Source: Ensifer sp. PDNC004 (GTDB taxonomy: Bacteria > Pseudomonadota > Alphaproteobacteria > Rhizobiales > Rhizobiaceae). Taken from it: a DNA stretch of 64,000 nt. Below are positions 45,263 to 54,066 of the stretch, piece after piece. The position numbers and the translations under genes are program-made. The DNA lies in the NCBI RefSeq assembly GCF_016919405.1, contig NZ_CP070353.1, positions 310,001-374,000 on the forward strand, read 5' to 3'. How positions within the stretch are numbered: position 1 is the first letter of the stretch; each line of letters starts with the position of its first letter. A model generated the notes under the pieces. The model had not been told where the DNA came from and ran no database searches. It was given only the letters and a program-made list of their open reading frames with translations.

Positions 45263-45688
45263 ATGCGAATTCGGTTGGCGGTCGGCCACGACCATCCGGC
45301 GCTCTGCGCGATCGACACGATCGCGGCGGAAGACCCGCAGCGACGCGCCGATATCGCCCGCTGGATCGAGACGGGCTGCTGCCATCTCATCGAGATCGAT
45401 GGCGAGGTCGCCGCCTATGGCGTGCTGACCCGGCACTTCTTCGGCCACGCCTTTATCGAGATGCTGATGGTCGGCGCGTCCTGGCGCCGGCGTGGTCTGG
45501 GGGCCGCACTGATTGCGCATTTCCAGTCGATGTCGTCAGGCACGAAGCTCTTCAGTTCGACCAACATGTCGAACCACCCGATGCAGGACCTCTTGGTCAA
45601 GGCCGGGTTCCGGCCCAGCGGCTATATCGACAATCTCGACGAGAACGATCCGGAGATCGTGTTCTACAGCCCCTTAAGCCGGTCGTGA
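45263..45688 (+). CDS. GNAT-family acetyltransferase
   Basis: This 141-residue protein has the GNAT core: IEIDGEVAAYGVLTRHFF (strands 2-4) and acetyl-CoA loop VGASWRRRGLGAALIAHF (motif A, RRxGxG). C-terminal SNHPMQDLLVKAGFRPSGY corresponds to motif B. GGGGGAG sits upstream of the ATG. It is an N-acetyltransferase of unknown acceptor, possibly a ribosomal protein, amine or antibiotic. Confidence 0.82.
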   Translation: MRIRLAVGHDHPALCAIDTIAAEDPQRRADIARWIETGCCHLIEIDGEVAAYGVLTRHFFGHAFIEMLMVGASWRRRGLGAALIAHFQSMSSGTKLFSSTNMSNHPMQDLLVKAGFRPSGYIDNLDENDPEIVFYSPLSRS

Positions 45689-45726
45689 TCTGAAATGGCC
45701 GGCAAGAGCCGACCGCCGAGCCTTCC

Positions 45727-45917
45727 CTACGCGACTTCCGTACAGACGCAATCGCTGAATTGGTCGACCGGATAGGCCATCGCCAGTGCCGCGTGGATCA
45801 GCGCCGCCTCGCCATCCGGCGCATCGATATTGGCGCAAATGTTGTTCGTGAAATTTTGTTGCCGGCCCGCAGCATCAGGCGGACCCAGGTGTTTTGGCGA
45901 TCCCCCGTGCGCTTAGG
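45727..45917 (-). pseudogene. Possible remnant of a minus-strand gene
   Basis: Reading leftwards from about 45917 to a TAG at 45727-45729 the frame is open for some 60 codons with strong GC-ending codon bias. It contains NFTNNICANIDAPDGEAALI and ends in VDQFSDCVCTEVA. There is no ATG, GTG or TTG before this stretch within the open frame; the upstream boundary is a TAA. This looks like the C-terminus of a decayed or truncated gene rather than an intact one. Family not recognised. Confidence 0.3.
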
Positions 45918-45981
45918 TGGCAGGTTGGAGAACCTGGGTGTAGCGAACGGGAGATCGTGTCGGATTTTTACCGTAATTGCC

Positions 45982-46323
45982 TCAAGCGGCGGCGCCGAGT
46001 TCGGCGAGGTGGCCGGCGAGGTCGGTGCCGCGGCCGGCGGCATTGATCGTGTCGAAATATTCGTGCCAGCCGGACTGGGCGATGCCGACGACGAGGGCTT
46101 CGAGTGCGGTCGCATCCGGGCAGCGCCAGACGGCGAAAAAGGTCTGCGATGCCGCATGCAGCTTCGATTGGTCGACCTTGCCGAAGGTGATGAGCTCGAC
46201 GCCGAGCGCCGACAGGCCCGGCATGGCGGAGCCGATCGCGGCCAGGAACTGCTGGCGCCCCTGGCGGGGAAGGGCGAGCCAAGCCGGCTTGGCGCTGTAA
46301 AGTTCGGTCAGGTAGTGAGGCAT
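45982..46323 (-). CDS. Small DUF6616-like protein
   Basis: This 113-residue protein begins MPHYLTELYSAKPAWLALPR and contains WRCPDATALEALVVGIAQSG and WHEYFDTINAAG, the pattern of a short family of ferredoxin-like (dimeric alpha/beta) proteins that I associate with DUF6616. It has no signal or helix. AACAAGAAAG lies before the ATG, a fair ribosome site. It follows the HEAT-repeat gene after 48 bases on the same strand, so it may be the third gene of that operon. Function unknown. Confidence 0.65.
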   Translation of the reverse strand: MPHYLTELYSAKPAWLALPRQGRQQFLAAIGSAMPGLSALGVELITFGKVDQSKLHAASQTFFAVWRCPDATALEALVVGIAQSGWHEYFDTINAAGRGTDLAGHLAELGAAA

Positions 46324-46371
46324 GGTCTGCTTTCTTGTTGTCAGTCTGAGGTTATGCAGTTCCGGGCGCTC

Positions 46372-47166
46372 TCAAGCGTTTCCGGAACTGGATTTCGTGG
46401 CGATGGACCGAAGCGCGCGGCGGCAGATGCGGGCTGTTGCAGGCCCCGCGCTTTCGGCGGGCCAGCGCGCGCAGAGCGCCTGGACCCACTCCGGCCGATC
46501 CTTGGCGGCATCATTCAGCCAGTTGCCGACTGAATCCTGCACATAAGGCGAGGGATCGGCACGCAACGGTTCGAGCACGGGCAGCGCGCGTTCGGGCTCC
46601 TTCTTGAGCTCTTGGATATGGGCGCACCAGACGCCGCGCGGGCGGATGGATTCCGAGGCGAACCGGCGGATGCGTTCGGATGGATCCGGCGTCCAGCCGG
46701 CCGCAAGCAAGGCGATCGCCTGATCCAGATTTGCCGCGAGATGCGGGCGAACGGCGATCCAGGCCCATTCGCGCACACCGAAATGGCTGTCGTCAGCGAG
46801 CGGGCGGATCGCGGTCAGCCGCTCGGCGAGGGACATGTCAGCCGCGGCCGCGACCATGAAACAGGCCCAGCCACGCGCCGTGTCCGAGGAATGATGCGCG
46901 AGCGTCTCCAAGGCGGAGGGGCCGAGGCGATCCGCGATCAGCCTTGCCGCAAGCGGCATGCGCCGGGAGATGCCGGCCGGGCCGGCTGCTTTCATTTCGG
47001 CCAGGGCATCGCAGCCGATGCCGGGAATGATGCTCTCCATCAGCGCCGCAAAATCGACAGCCAGACATTCGGTCAGGGTCGTCGCTTCCGCTCCGGCGTT
47101 CAGCTGCGCCAGGCGCTCGGCACCAATGCCGCTGACGCCGCGTTCCTTGGTCCTGCTCCCGCTCAC
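46372..47166 (-). CDS. DNA alkylation/HEAT-repeat protein
   Basis: This 264-residue protein is built of helical HEAT-like repeats resembling the AlkD/DNA-alkylation-repair superfamily: ALETLAHHSSDTARGWACFM, ADDSHFGVREWAWIAVRPHL and PLRADPSPYVQDSVGNWLND. The start is the GTG at 47166, which overlaps the stop of the upstream MarR gene (GTGA), giving translational coupling. AlkD-type proteins bind damaged DNA; members of this subfamily are mostly uncharacterised and catalytic residues cannot be assigned by eye. The longer frame to 47217 overlaps MarR and is unlikely. Confidence 0.8.
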   Translation of the reverse strand: MSGSRTKERGVSGIGAERLAQLNAGAEATTLTECLAVDFAALMESIIPGIGCDALAEMKAAGPAGISRRMPLAARLIADRLGPSALETLAHHSSDTARGWACFMVAAAADMSLAERLTAIRPLADDSHFGVREWAWIAVRPHLAANLDQAIALLAAGWTPDPSERIRRFASESIRPRGVWCAHIQELKKEPERALPVLEPLRADPSPYVQDSVGNWLNDAAKDRPEWVQALCARWPAESAGPATARICRRALRSIATKSSSGNA

Positions 47167-47687
47167 GCCTGTGTTTCCGGCGTGTTCCTGCGCTTGGCGC
47201 CGGCCTCGAGATTGCACCAGATGCGCTGAAGCAGCGTGTGGAACGTCTGGTGTTCATCGGCACTGAAGCCGGCAAAGAGCGAAGCGATCCAGGCGCTGTG
47301 TTCACCGAGCAGATCGCCGGCAGTCTTGCGGCCGGTTTCGGTGAGCACGACCGCGATCTTCCTGCGGTCATTAAGGCCCGAGCGGCGCTCGACGAAGCCG
47401 TCGCGCTCCAGCCCGTCGATGAGTCCGGTGATGGTGGCGCGCGTCACGCCGGCGCGATCGGCAAGTTCGTGCGGCGACAGGCCCTCGGGTTGATCGTTGA
47501 GCAGGAAGAGAATAACGAACTTGCCTTCCGAAAGCCGGTGGGGTGCCAGTCTTGCGGCGCAGTCCCGGTCGATCGCGCCTGTGAGCGCGAGCAGTTCGAA
47601 GCAGGCGCGCATGTTGCCGGTTTCGGCGACTGCCCGACGCTTGGCTTCCTGCAGCAGGGCCCGGTGTTTTTGTTCCAGCATTGTCAT
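47163..47687 (-). CDS. MarR-family regulator upstream of the HEAT-repeat gene
   Basis: This 174-residue protein has a MarR fold: LSPHELADRAGVTRATITGLIDGL then ERDGFVERRSGLNDRRKIAV (wing). A Cys occurs at RACFELL and at DRDCAARL. Starts at 47687 or 47681 are both possible. The start region overlaps TGTCA-TAAGG-TGACA (47682-47696) and a direct repeat ATAAGGTG (47686 and 47701), probably its own operator. It is coupled to the HEAT-repeat gene by a GTGA overlap, so a damage- or stress-responsive operon is plausible. Confidence 0.82.
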   Translation of the reverse strand: MTMLEQKHRALLQEAKRRAVAETGNMRACFELLALTGAIDRDCAARLAPHRLSEGKFVILFLLNDQPEGLSPHELADRAGVTRATITGLIDGLERDGFVERRSGLNDRRKIAVVLTETGRKTAGDLLGEHSAWIASLFAGFSADEHQTFHTLLQRIWCNLEAGAKRRNTPETQA

Positions 47688-47708
47688 AAGGTGACAGATA
47701 ATAAGGTG
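47682..47708. promoter_or_regulatory. Repeats around the MarR start
   Basis: TGTCA/TGACA arms flank TAAGG (47682-47696). ATAAGGTG occurs at 47686-47693 and 47701-47708. The position over the start codon fits autorepression. Confidence 0.35.
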
Positions 47709-47765
47709 CCTAACTGGAGTCAACGGCGTGTTGGCTATTGCCTGTGGATAGGCGGCAGACTTGCG

Positions 47766-48560
47766 CTAACGCCCGATCATCCGCTCCTGCATCTCCTCGC
47801 CGATGAAGCAATTGTAGCCCTCGCCGAACCGGGCGGGGCGCACGACGGCGGGCGACAGGCGGCTTATCTCCAGGCCGGAGATTTCTGTGACCAGCTTGCG
47901 CAGGATGGCGCGGGCGAACTCGCCGCTATCCTCCACCTTGACGAGAAAGGCGCCGTCGCCGCCGATCACGCATTCGCGGTAATAGGCGTCGAGGTCGGGG
48001 ATTGCGGCAGAGTCCCGGGCGGCGTGGGTCTTCAGCATGATCGGCAGGCCGTCGATGGTGATGCCGCGGGCGACGGTGGAGTTGCGGGCGACGGGGGCGG
48101 GCACACCGGAGTTGTTGGGACCATCGCCGGAGATGTCGATGACGCGGCGGCTGCCCTGGAAAGGGCTGTAATCGAACAGCCGCCGGGTGAAGGCCAGCGC
48201 GTTGGAGATCGAGGTGAAGGCGATGCGCCGGATCGGCTGGCGCCGCAGCAGCTCGGAATATTGCGCGGCAGTGCCGCGCCCGTCGATCAGCGTCCAGGGC
48301 GTGACCTGCACCGCCGAGCCGCCCCATTCGACATAGGTGACGGCGATGCGGCCGAATGGGCCGTTCTCGATCGCCTCGATGAGGGCGGGCTCCAGAAAGG
48401 CGGCGACATAACCCTGCCGCTGCAGGCGCTGCTCGTCGAGCTCCATGGAATAGGAGACGTCGACGGCGAGCACCAGTTCGAGATCGACCGGGAGCGGCTC
48501 GGCGGAGGCGCTTCGGCAGACCAGGCAGGCGCAGGCGAGAAGGATCGAACCGAGCTTCAT
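47766..48560 (-). CDS. DUF1194 von Willebrand factor A-like protein
   Basis: This 264-residue exported protein starts MKLGSILLACACLVCRSASA, a Sec signal, and contains the VWA/MIDAS-like DVSYSM (metal-ion adhesion site), ISGDGPNNSG and TIDGLPIM. It matches the DUF1194 family found in alphaproteobacteria. Several Cys in the signal region do not form a clean lipobox, so secretion rather than lipidation is more likely. The start at 48560 is chosen because the signal peptide begins there; the longer frame to 48644 is not. Function unknown. Confidence 0.82.
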   Translation of the reverse strand: MKLGSILLACACLVCRSASAEPLPVDLELVLAVDVSYSMELDEQRLQRQGYVAAFLEPALIEAIENGPFGRIAVTYVEWGGSAVQVTPWTLIDGRGTAAQYSELLRRQPIRRIAFTSISNALAFTRRLFDYSPFQGSRRVIDISGDGPNNSGVPAPVARNSTVARGITIDGLPIMLKTHAARDSAAIPDLDAYYRECVIGGDGAFLVKVEDSGEFARAILRKLVTEISGLEISRLSPAVVRPARFGEGYNCFIGEEMQERMIGR

Positions 48561-48696
48561 GGCAGCCGATACCGAAGGCGAGCGGGATATCCATGCTACG
48601 CCCAAACCGGTTGCGTGCAATGCGGGGTAATGTCGATGGATCAACGCCGACCGGGCGCCCTGCGGTCAGGCAGCAGGCCGCCAATCTCTGGTCGGG

Positions 48697-49515
48697 TCAG
48701 CGGTGCAGCTTCTGCAAGAGCGGGTCCAGCGCTTCGATGAGCGGTTCGGGTGATACCGGCTCGCCGCCGTCCTCCCAGACATCCTGAAACTCGGCGATCT
48801 CCAGCCCGACGACCTTGCTCTTGGCAAGAACCACGCAGGCCGCGTGCAGGTCATCGAGCGACAGGCCGTCCTTGTGCTGGTAGTCGGTGGGCACGATACC
48901 GGGGTTCAGCACGTCGCAGTCGAGGTGAATGTAGACCGGCCGGCCGGCGACGGCCTCCGTCAGCCTTTGCGGCAGGTCGGCGCCGGGGCGGATATGCGGG
49001 ATGCGCTTCGCCGCGATCAGTTCGGCTTCGAAAGGATCGAGGTCGCGCTGGCCGACGAGCACGATATTTTCGATTGCGAGCCCATCACCGAGGCCGGACT
49101 GCCAGAGGCCGCAGGGCCCCGACAACGCCAGCCCGCCGAGATAGCCGGTGCTGCTGGCCTCGGGCGTGTTCAGGTCGCCATGGGCATCGAACCAGACGAC
49201 GACCGCATCGCCGTGGTGCCTGGTGACGGAAGGCAGCGTTGCCAACGAGACGGCGCAACGGCTGGTCGCGGCCAGCGAGACCGATCCGTCGGCGTAGATC
49301 GTTTCGAACCGATCACGCATGCGCCGGAGCGTCGGCATCGCCGCTTCGAGCTCGACCGTCCAGTGGCCGTTCAGCGCCGGTTCCGGTTCACCGATCGTGA
49401 CGGTTTCGAGGCCGAGCTTTCGGGCGAGATGGGCGGCAACGGACTTCGCGCCGGGAATGCCGAGGTCGTTGTGATCGCCGGCGCGACCCTGGAAGCAGGT
49501 GAGGGCAAGGGGCAT
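48697..49515 (-). CDS. Arginase-fold (ureohydrolase-like) protein with altered metal site
   Basis: This 272-residue protein has the arginase/agmatinase alpha-beta fold. The second metal motif is present as FDAHGDLN (110-114). The third reads HLDCDVLNP (199-205), where the usual third Asp is Asn. The first motif, normally GGDHS, is replaced by ATSRCAV, so one manganese ligand His is missing. The overall length is short of agmatinases but similar to formiminoglutamase-like members. It may have a different reaction or bind one metal. Its start at 49515 has no strong ribosome site. Confidence 0.75.
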   Translation of the reverse strand: MPLALTCFQGRAGDHNDLGIPGAKSVAAHLARKLGLETVTIGEPEPALNGHWTVELEAAMPTLRRMRDRFETIYADGSVSLAATSRCAVSLATLPSVTRHHGDAVVVWFDAHGDLNTPEASSTGYLGGLALSGPCGLWQSGLGDGLAIENIVLVGQRDLDPFEAELIAAKRIPHIRPGADLPQRLTEAVAGRPVYIHLDCDVLNPGIVPTDYQHKDGLSLDDLHAACVVLAKSKVVGLEIAEFQDVWEDGGEPVSPEPLIEALDPLLQKLHR

Positions 49516-49658
49516 TGGTGCGGGCTCCAACTCGGTTTGGGACGGAGCGAAGCACGGACGCCGACGATTTGGCAAGGCCGGGAGCCGAACGGTGCAAAGC
49601 GGTTGCGTCCGTTCGGTTCCCGTCAGGCCACTGCGTGGCGCCGGCCAGTGCCGGTGGC

Positions 49659-50543
49659 TTAACCGAACACCAGCGAGCGGTGCAGTTGCGCGCCGGCCCA
49701 GGCGCCGTCGCCGACGGCGAGCGAGACGGAATGGGGAACGCGGCCGACGTCGCCGCAGGCATAGGCGCCGGGAACGGTGGTTTCCTTGGCGGCCGTCGCC
49801 CGGATCTGCAGGCCCATCGGGGTCTCCTCGATCTCGCAGCCGAAGCGTTCGGCGATGTCGCTTGCGGGCGTGGTGCGGGTGGCGACGAAGAGGCCTGCGA
49901 AGGGCAGGCGTCGGCCATCCGTCAGTACCACGTCGGCATGGCCTTCGAGCCGTGCGACCGTGGTTTCGTCGATGGTGACGCCGCGCCGGATGAGGTCGGC
50001 ACGGCCTTCGGCGTCGAGCGTGATCGCACCGTTGGTGAAGAAGGTGACCTTGCCCCATTCGGGGATGAGCTGGGCCTGGTGGATCGACATCGGGCTTGCG
50101 GCGATGACTGCGATTTCACCCTCGTTCAGCTCGTAGCCGTGGCAATAGGGGCAATGGAAGGCGCTCTTGCCCCAGCGTTCCGTCAGCCCTTCGATGTCAG
50201 GCAGGCCATCCTTGACGCCGGTGGCAAAGAGCAGGCGCCTGCCTTCGAAGGATGCGCCATCGGCTGTGGTGACGACGAAACCGTCGATCTTGCCGCTTGC
50301 GGTCACGGCGCGGCCGTCGATCCACGTGAGTGTGGGGTAGGCGAGCAATTGTTTGCGCGCGGTCGCGGCAATCTCGCCGGGGTCGATGCCGTCCTGGCCG
50401 AGAAAGCCGTGGGAGTGGCTGGCGAAGCGGTTGCGGCGAATGCCCTCGTCGATGATCGTCACGCGGCGGCGGGCGCGCAGAAGCTGAAGGGCGGCGGCCA
50501 TGCCGGCATAGCTGCCGCCGATGATGATGACGTCCTGTTGCAT
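49659..50543 (-). CDS. Thioredoxin reductase-like FAD-dependent oxidoreductase
   Basis: This 294-residue protein has FAD-binding IIGGSYAGMAAALQLL (7-22), the redox motif CPYC in AFHCPYCHGYEL, the second dinucleotide site and the C-terminal FAD motif GAYACGDVG. The CPYC/short length resembles the thioredoxin-reductase-like group that often reduces small disulfides rather than Trx itself. AAGGAC precedes the ATG. An Rrf2 regulator lies upstream on the same strand, a common pairing. Confidence 0.88.
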   Translation of the reverse strand: MQQDVIIIGGSYAGMAAALQLLRARRRVTIIDEGIRRNRFASHSHGFLGQDGIDPGEIAATARKQLLAYPTLTWIDGRAVTASGKIDGFVVTTADGASFEGRRLLFATGVKDGLPDIEGLTERWGKSAFHCPYCHGYELNEGEIAVIAASPMSIHQAQLIPEWGKVTFFTNGAITLDAEGRADLIRRGVTIDETTVARLEGHADVVLTDGRRLPFAGLFVATRTTPASDIAERFGCEIEETPMGLQIRATAAKETTVPGAYACGDVGRVPHSVSLAVGDGAWAGAQLHRSLVFG

Positions 50544-50709
50544 GGGGATAGTCCTTTCGGTTGGGCGCGGGCGAGCCCACCGGTTTCTTCAACCAGTGTG
50601 TCGACCCGAGCTTTGGGCAATAGGGTTCCGGCCGAAAACCGCTTACGCGGTTCCGGGGCGGAAGGATGTATCGGGATCGATCACGTCAGGACGGATCGAC
50701 CGGCTGCTT

Positions 50710-51144
50710 TCATTGCGATCGGAGCCGGTGCCGCCGCGCAAAGTCCTCGGCGAGGTCGGCAAGGGTTACCTGGGCGAAACGCTCGAGCAGCAGCGCTTCG
50801 GCCTCGGCAAAGGCGGTGTCGAGCGCAGCGTTGACCGCCTGCTCGACAAGGCATTCCGGCATTTCCTGCCGGTTGCCGATGGCAAAGATCGCAGGCTCGC
50901 CGAGCGTTTCGTGCAATTGCCGAAGCGTCACGGTCTTGAGATCGGCGGTGATCGCCCAGCCGCCGGCATGGCCGCGGGCGGAGGAAACGATGCCGGCATC
51001 GCGCAGGAAGCCCATGGTGCGGCGGACAACGACCGGATTGGTGCGCATGCACATGGCAAGCTCGTCCGAGGTCAAGGGTTCGCCGCGCTCGGCCATGTGC
51101 AGGAGCGCGTGCAGGACGGAAGAAAGGCGGCTGTCTTTTTTCAT
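50710..51144 (-). CDS. Rrf2-family regulator
   Basis: This 144-residue protein has an Rrf2 winged helix (LTSDELAMCMRTNPVVVRRTM) with the wing near HAGGWAITAD. It lacks the three-Cys cluster ligation of IscR/NsrR; only isolated Cys in MCMR and ECLVEQ are seen, so it may sense redox by thiols. The ATG is at 51144; GTAA-N9-TTAC (51145-51161) overlaps its leader. It precedes the TrxR-like gene, its likely target. Confidence 0.85.
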   Translation of the reverse strand: MKKDSRLSSVLHALLHMAERGEPLTSDELAMCMRTNPVVVRRTMGFLRDAGIVSSARGHAGGWAITADLKTVTLRQLHETLGEPAIFAIGNRQEMPECLVEQAVNAALDTAFAEAEALLLERFAQVTLADLAEDFARRHRLRSQ

Positions 51145-51161
51145 GTAACTTCAATTATTAC
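51145..51161. promoter_or_regulatory. Imperfect palindrome GTAA-N9-TTAC at the Rrf2 start
   Basis: The arms flank an AT-rich centre directly before the start codon, as Rrf2 regulators often bind. Probably autoregulation (inference). Confidence 0.3.
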
Positions 51162-51274
51162 GAATCGAGGTGTGATGCAAGGGGCGTGGTGGGCGGTGGC
51201 TCGCTATTGCAAGTCACGGGGTGTGCAAGCCATCTCCGCAGCCCTCATTCCTGTGCCTGTCACGTGAATCCAGC

Positions 51275-51294
51275 CAGCCCAAGGACTTGGGCTG
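51275..51294. repeat. Perfect 9-bp inverted repeat
   Basis: CAGCCCAAG and CTTGGGCTG are exact complements with two bases between, 70 bases past the stop of the DUF4261 gene on the minus strand. It may end that transcript but lacks a T run. Confidence 0.4.
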
Positions 51295-51365
51295 AAGGGC
51301 TCTTTCGCACCGCGGACGCAGCGCTGCTGAATCTCTGTGACACAGGGGGTGGTCCGCCGTCCTGA

Positions 51366-52091
51366 CTAGAGATGGATGGCGCCGTAGGGATTGTATTTGA
51401 ACTCGTCCTCGCCGTAGGCGTCGACGGGCAGCAATCTGGCGCCGCGGCGCTTGAGCACCTGATCGACGCCGTCGGTGACGACCTCGTCGGCAACGGTGTC
51501 GATCAACGCGCTCAGGGCCAGTTCGTCGTCGGAGAGGGTCTTCGGCGCGTAGACTTCGGGTATGCCGACCAGGTGGAAGCCGACGCTGTAGAGATGTTCG
51601 TCCGTGCCGATCGGCCGCTTGGCAAAGGCGAGGCGGCAGGGGCGGGCAAGCGCAGCGCCCGTCTGGCCTTCCGCGTCCTGGGCCAGCGCTTTCCATCTCT
51701 CAACGCCGTGCGCGACGCCGGCGCTCTCGCCCTTGGCGGCGACGATGCCGTTATCGAGGGTGTGGGCGACCAGCCGAAGTGCGATGGCTGAATGTTTGAC
51801 GGCATCCTCTGCCGTCATCGGCGGGCCGAGCACATAGATGACCGAGCGATGGTCGTCGACGGCCTCTTCGTCCGCTTCGCTCCAGGCACCCTTGTGGACG
51901 CGATCCCGGCAGACCTCGAAGGACATCGACATGCGATCGTCAGGCGCGTCCTCGGAAAAGGTGTCGTCGATCTCGAAGCCCGGCGCGAAACTCTCGATCG
52001 CCGACTGGATCACCTCGCGAAGTTCGGAGAAGGGGCGGTCTCCGCCGAGCAGGCAGAGCACGTGACGTGGCTTGACTTCGGAAAAACTCAT
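51366..52091 (-). CDS. DUF4261-domain protein
   Basis: This 241-residue soluble protein begins MSFSEVKPRHVLCLLGGDRP and contains the conserved ALARPCRLAFAKRPIGTDEHLYSVGFHLVG segment and DAYGEDEFKYNPYGAI, characteristic of the DUF4261 family. The family is widespread and uncharacterised; a link to DNA-related or antimicrobial stress is not shown here. The gene stands alone. Confidence 0.75.
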   Translation of the reverse strand: MSFSEVKPRHVLCLLGGDRPFSELREVIQSAIESFAPGFEIDDTFSEDAPDDRMSMSFEVCRDRVHKGAWSEADEEAVDDHRSVIYVLGPPMTAEDAVKHSAIALRLVAHTLDNGIVAAKGESAGVAHGVERWKALAQDAEGQTGAALARPCRLAFAKRPIGTDEHLYSVGFHLVGIPEVYAPKTLSDDELALSALIDTVADEVVTDGVDQVLKRRGARLLPVDAYGEDEFKYNPYGAIHL

Positions 52092-52167
52092 GGCTGCTTC
52101 CCAGTGGTCTGGAGCGAAGCTGTCGCAGACACCACCGCAAGATGCAAGCGGTCAGTGGATAGCTTTC

Positions 52168-53091
52168 CTAAACGTGCGTTTGGCTCTGCCCCCGTGCGAC
52201 GATGACGATGCCGGCGAGCGACACGACGAGGCCGGCGGCCATGGCCCAGGAGAGGGGTTCGCCGAACATGATAAAGGCCCAGATCATCGTCACGGGCGGG
52301 CTCAGATAAAGGATGGCGGTGACGCGGGCGGGCGAGGATTTTTTGAGCGCGAGATAATAGAGGCTCCAGGCGCCGAAAGTGGCGATGAAGACCAACCAGA
52401 GAATGCCGCCGACGAAGCCCGGATCGAGAACCGGCAGCACGCTGCCCTCGTGCCAGGCAAGGAGCGCGAAGATGGCGGATGCCGAGAGGCACTGGATGCA
52501 GAGGCTCTGATGCACCGGTATGGCGCCCGCCGCACTACGCTTCTGCAGCAGTGTCGCCAGCGCCAGTGACAGGGTGCCGAGAACCGGCAGGCCATAGGCC
52601 CAGAGCGGCACGTTGCCGACATCGAGCGACCAGCCGGACGCGATCAGGACACCGGTGAGGCCGATGAAGGAGCCGAGCCACTGGCGGGCGGTCAAGGCCT
52701 GGCCGAGGACCGGCCAGGAGAGGATGGCGACGGCAAGCGGCAGCATGTCGGTGATCAGCGCCACCAGGCCGGTCGGCACGCCATGGGAGATCGCCAGCGC
52801 AAAGCCCGCGAGATAGCCGGACATGGCAAGCGCGCCGAAGAGCATCTGCGGTACGGCGTTCTTCATGCGGATCTTCGGCCCGATCGTCAGGGCGAAGGGC
52901 AGGAGGATGAGGCCGGAGACGAGGCTGCGCCAGAGAAGGATCAGGAAGAGCGGCGCATGATCGATGGCAAAGCGGATGCCGACGAAACCGGCGCTCCAGG
53001 AGATGACAAGTGCTGCCTCGAGCAGGATCAGGATCGAAACCGCCCACACCCGGTTTGGACGGCGGGAGGGCAGCGCGGCGACGTCGCTCAT
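52168..53091 (-). CDS. EamA-family transporter, third gene of the TetR operon
   Basis: This 307-residue DMT-superfamily permease has ten hydrophobic segments and the helix-4 sequence GLVALITDMLPLAVAILSW. It shares orientation and operon with the next EamA gene (15 bases apart). Two adjacent EamA proteins may act as one complex or separately. Substrate unknown. Confidence 0.88.
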   Translation of the reverse strand: MSDVAALPSRRPNRVWAVSILILLEAALVISWSAGFVGIRFAIDHAPLFLILLWRSLVSGLILLPFALTIGPKIRMKNAVPQMLFGALAMSGYLAGFALAISHGVPTGLVALITDMLPLAVAILSWPVLGQALTARQWLGSFIGLTGVLIASGWSLDVGNVPLWAYGLPVLGTLSLALATLLQKRSAAGAIPVHQSLCIQCLSASAIFALLAWHEGSVLPVLDPGFVGGILWLVFIATFGAWSLYYLALKKSSPARVTAILYLSPPVTMIWAFIMFGEPLSWAMAAGLVVSLAGIVIVARGQSQTHV

Positions 53092-53106
53092 GGCAAGGGT
53101 CCGGCG

Positions 53107-54066
53107 TCAGCGGGTGGAAAGGGCCGCATCGACCGCGGCGGCGGATGACCTGGTTCGGCGGCGGCGGCCCGGTATCGGCAGGGTGAGAATGAAGAGCGAG
53201 CCGACGATGAGCCCGATGCCCGCCCAGCCCTCGGCCGGCAGGCGCTCGCCGACGATGACGACGGCAAGGACGGCGGCAATGACCGGCTCGAGCAGCGACA
53301 GGGTGGTCGCCATGGTGGCCGACACGCGGGCGAGGCCATAGGCAAAGAGCACGTAGGCCACCAGCACCGGCACCAGCGCCATGTAGATGCCGACGGCGAT
53401 GTTGGTCGTGGAGGCAAGCAGCGGCGCGCCGGTGACGGCGAGAACCGGCAGCAGCAAGGTGCCGCCGACGCCGAAGATCGAGCCCATGGCGGCGCGCGGT
53501 GGAATGCCCGCCTGCATCAGCCGCCGTGCCACCCAGGAATAGAGGGCATAAAGCAGGCCGGAGACGAGGCCGAGCAGGATGCCGTAGAGCACAGCCGTCG
53601 GGTCGGCGGCACCGCGGCTGCCGTGGCTTTCCGAGAGGGTCAGAAGCACGGCGCCGGCAAGGCCGGCGGCAGCACCCAGCAGCCAGCGGGTGGTCAGCTT
53701 CTGACCGTCGAAGAAACGCTCGATCAGCGAGGCGGCGAGCGGCGCCGAGCCGATGGAAATGACGGTGCCGATGGCGACACCGGCCAGATGCATGGAGGAG
53801 TAGAAGGCGAGCGGATAGATCGCGACCGACAGCGAGCCGAGCAACAGCATCGGCCATTGCGCGGTGAGCTTTGCCCTGCTTTTCACGATCGAGCGCAGCG
53901 CCGTCAGCGCGAGCAGCAGGCCGCCAAGGCCCATGGCGACGGCGCCGATGCCGAGCGGGCTGACACCACTGGCAAAGGTGGCGGTGGTGCCGGTCGTGCC
54001 CCAGAGCGCGGAGGCGGTGAGTACGCAGGCAAAGCCGACGAGAGAAGCGGAATTTCGGGAGGTCAT
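53107..54066 (-). CDS. EamA-family transporter, second gene of the TetR operon
   Basis: This 319-residue DMT permease shows ten segments with SALWGTTGTTATFASG at the N-terminus and LSLLEPVIAAVLAVVIVGERL. Its ATG overlaps the stop of the TetR gene (ATGA), so it is translationally coupled to the regulator and is the main target of control. Ends in a basic tail (GRRRRTRSS). Confidence 0.88.
   Translation of the reverse strand: MTSRNSASLVGFACVLTASALWGTTGTTATFASGVSPLGIGAVAMGLGGLLLALTALRSIVKSRAKLTAQWPMLLLGSLSVAIYPLAFYSSMHLAGVAIGTVISIGSAPLAASLIERFFDGQKLTTRWLLGAAAGLAGAVLLTLSESHGSRGAADPTAVLYGILLGLVSGLLYALYSWVARRLMQAGIPPRAAMGSIFGVGGTLLLPVLAVTGAPLLASTTNIAVGIYMALVPVLVAYVLFAYGLARVSATMATTLSLLEPVIAAVLAVVIVGERLPAEGWAGIGLIVGSLFILTLPIPGRRRRTRSSAAAVDAALSTR

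Noticed and set aside
45798..46157. Long minus-strand frame overlapping the DUF6616-like gene
   Set aside because: Ser/Pro/Arg-rich translation is the shifted frame of the real gene at 45982-46323.
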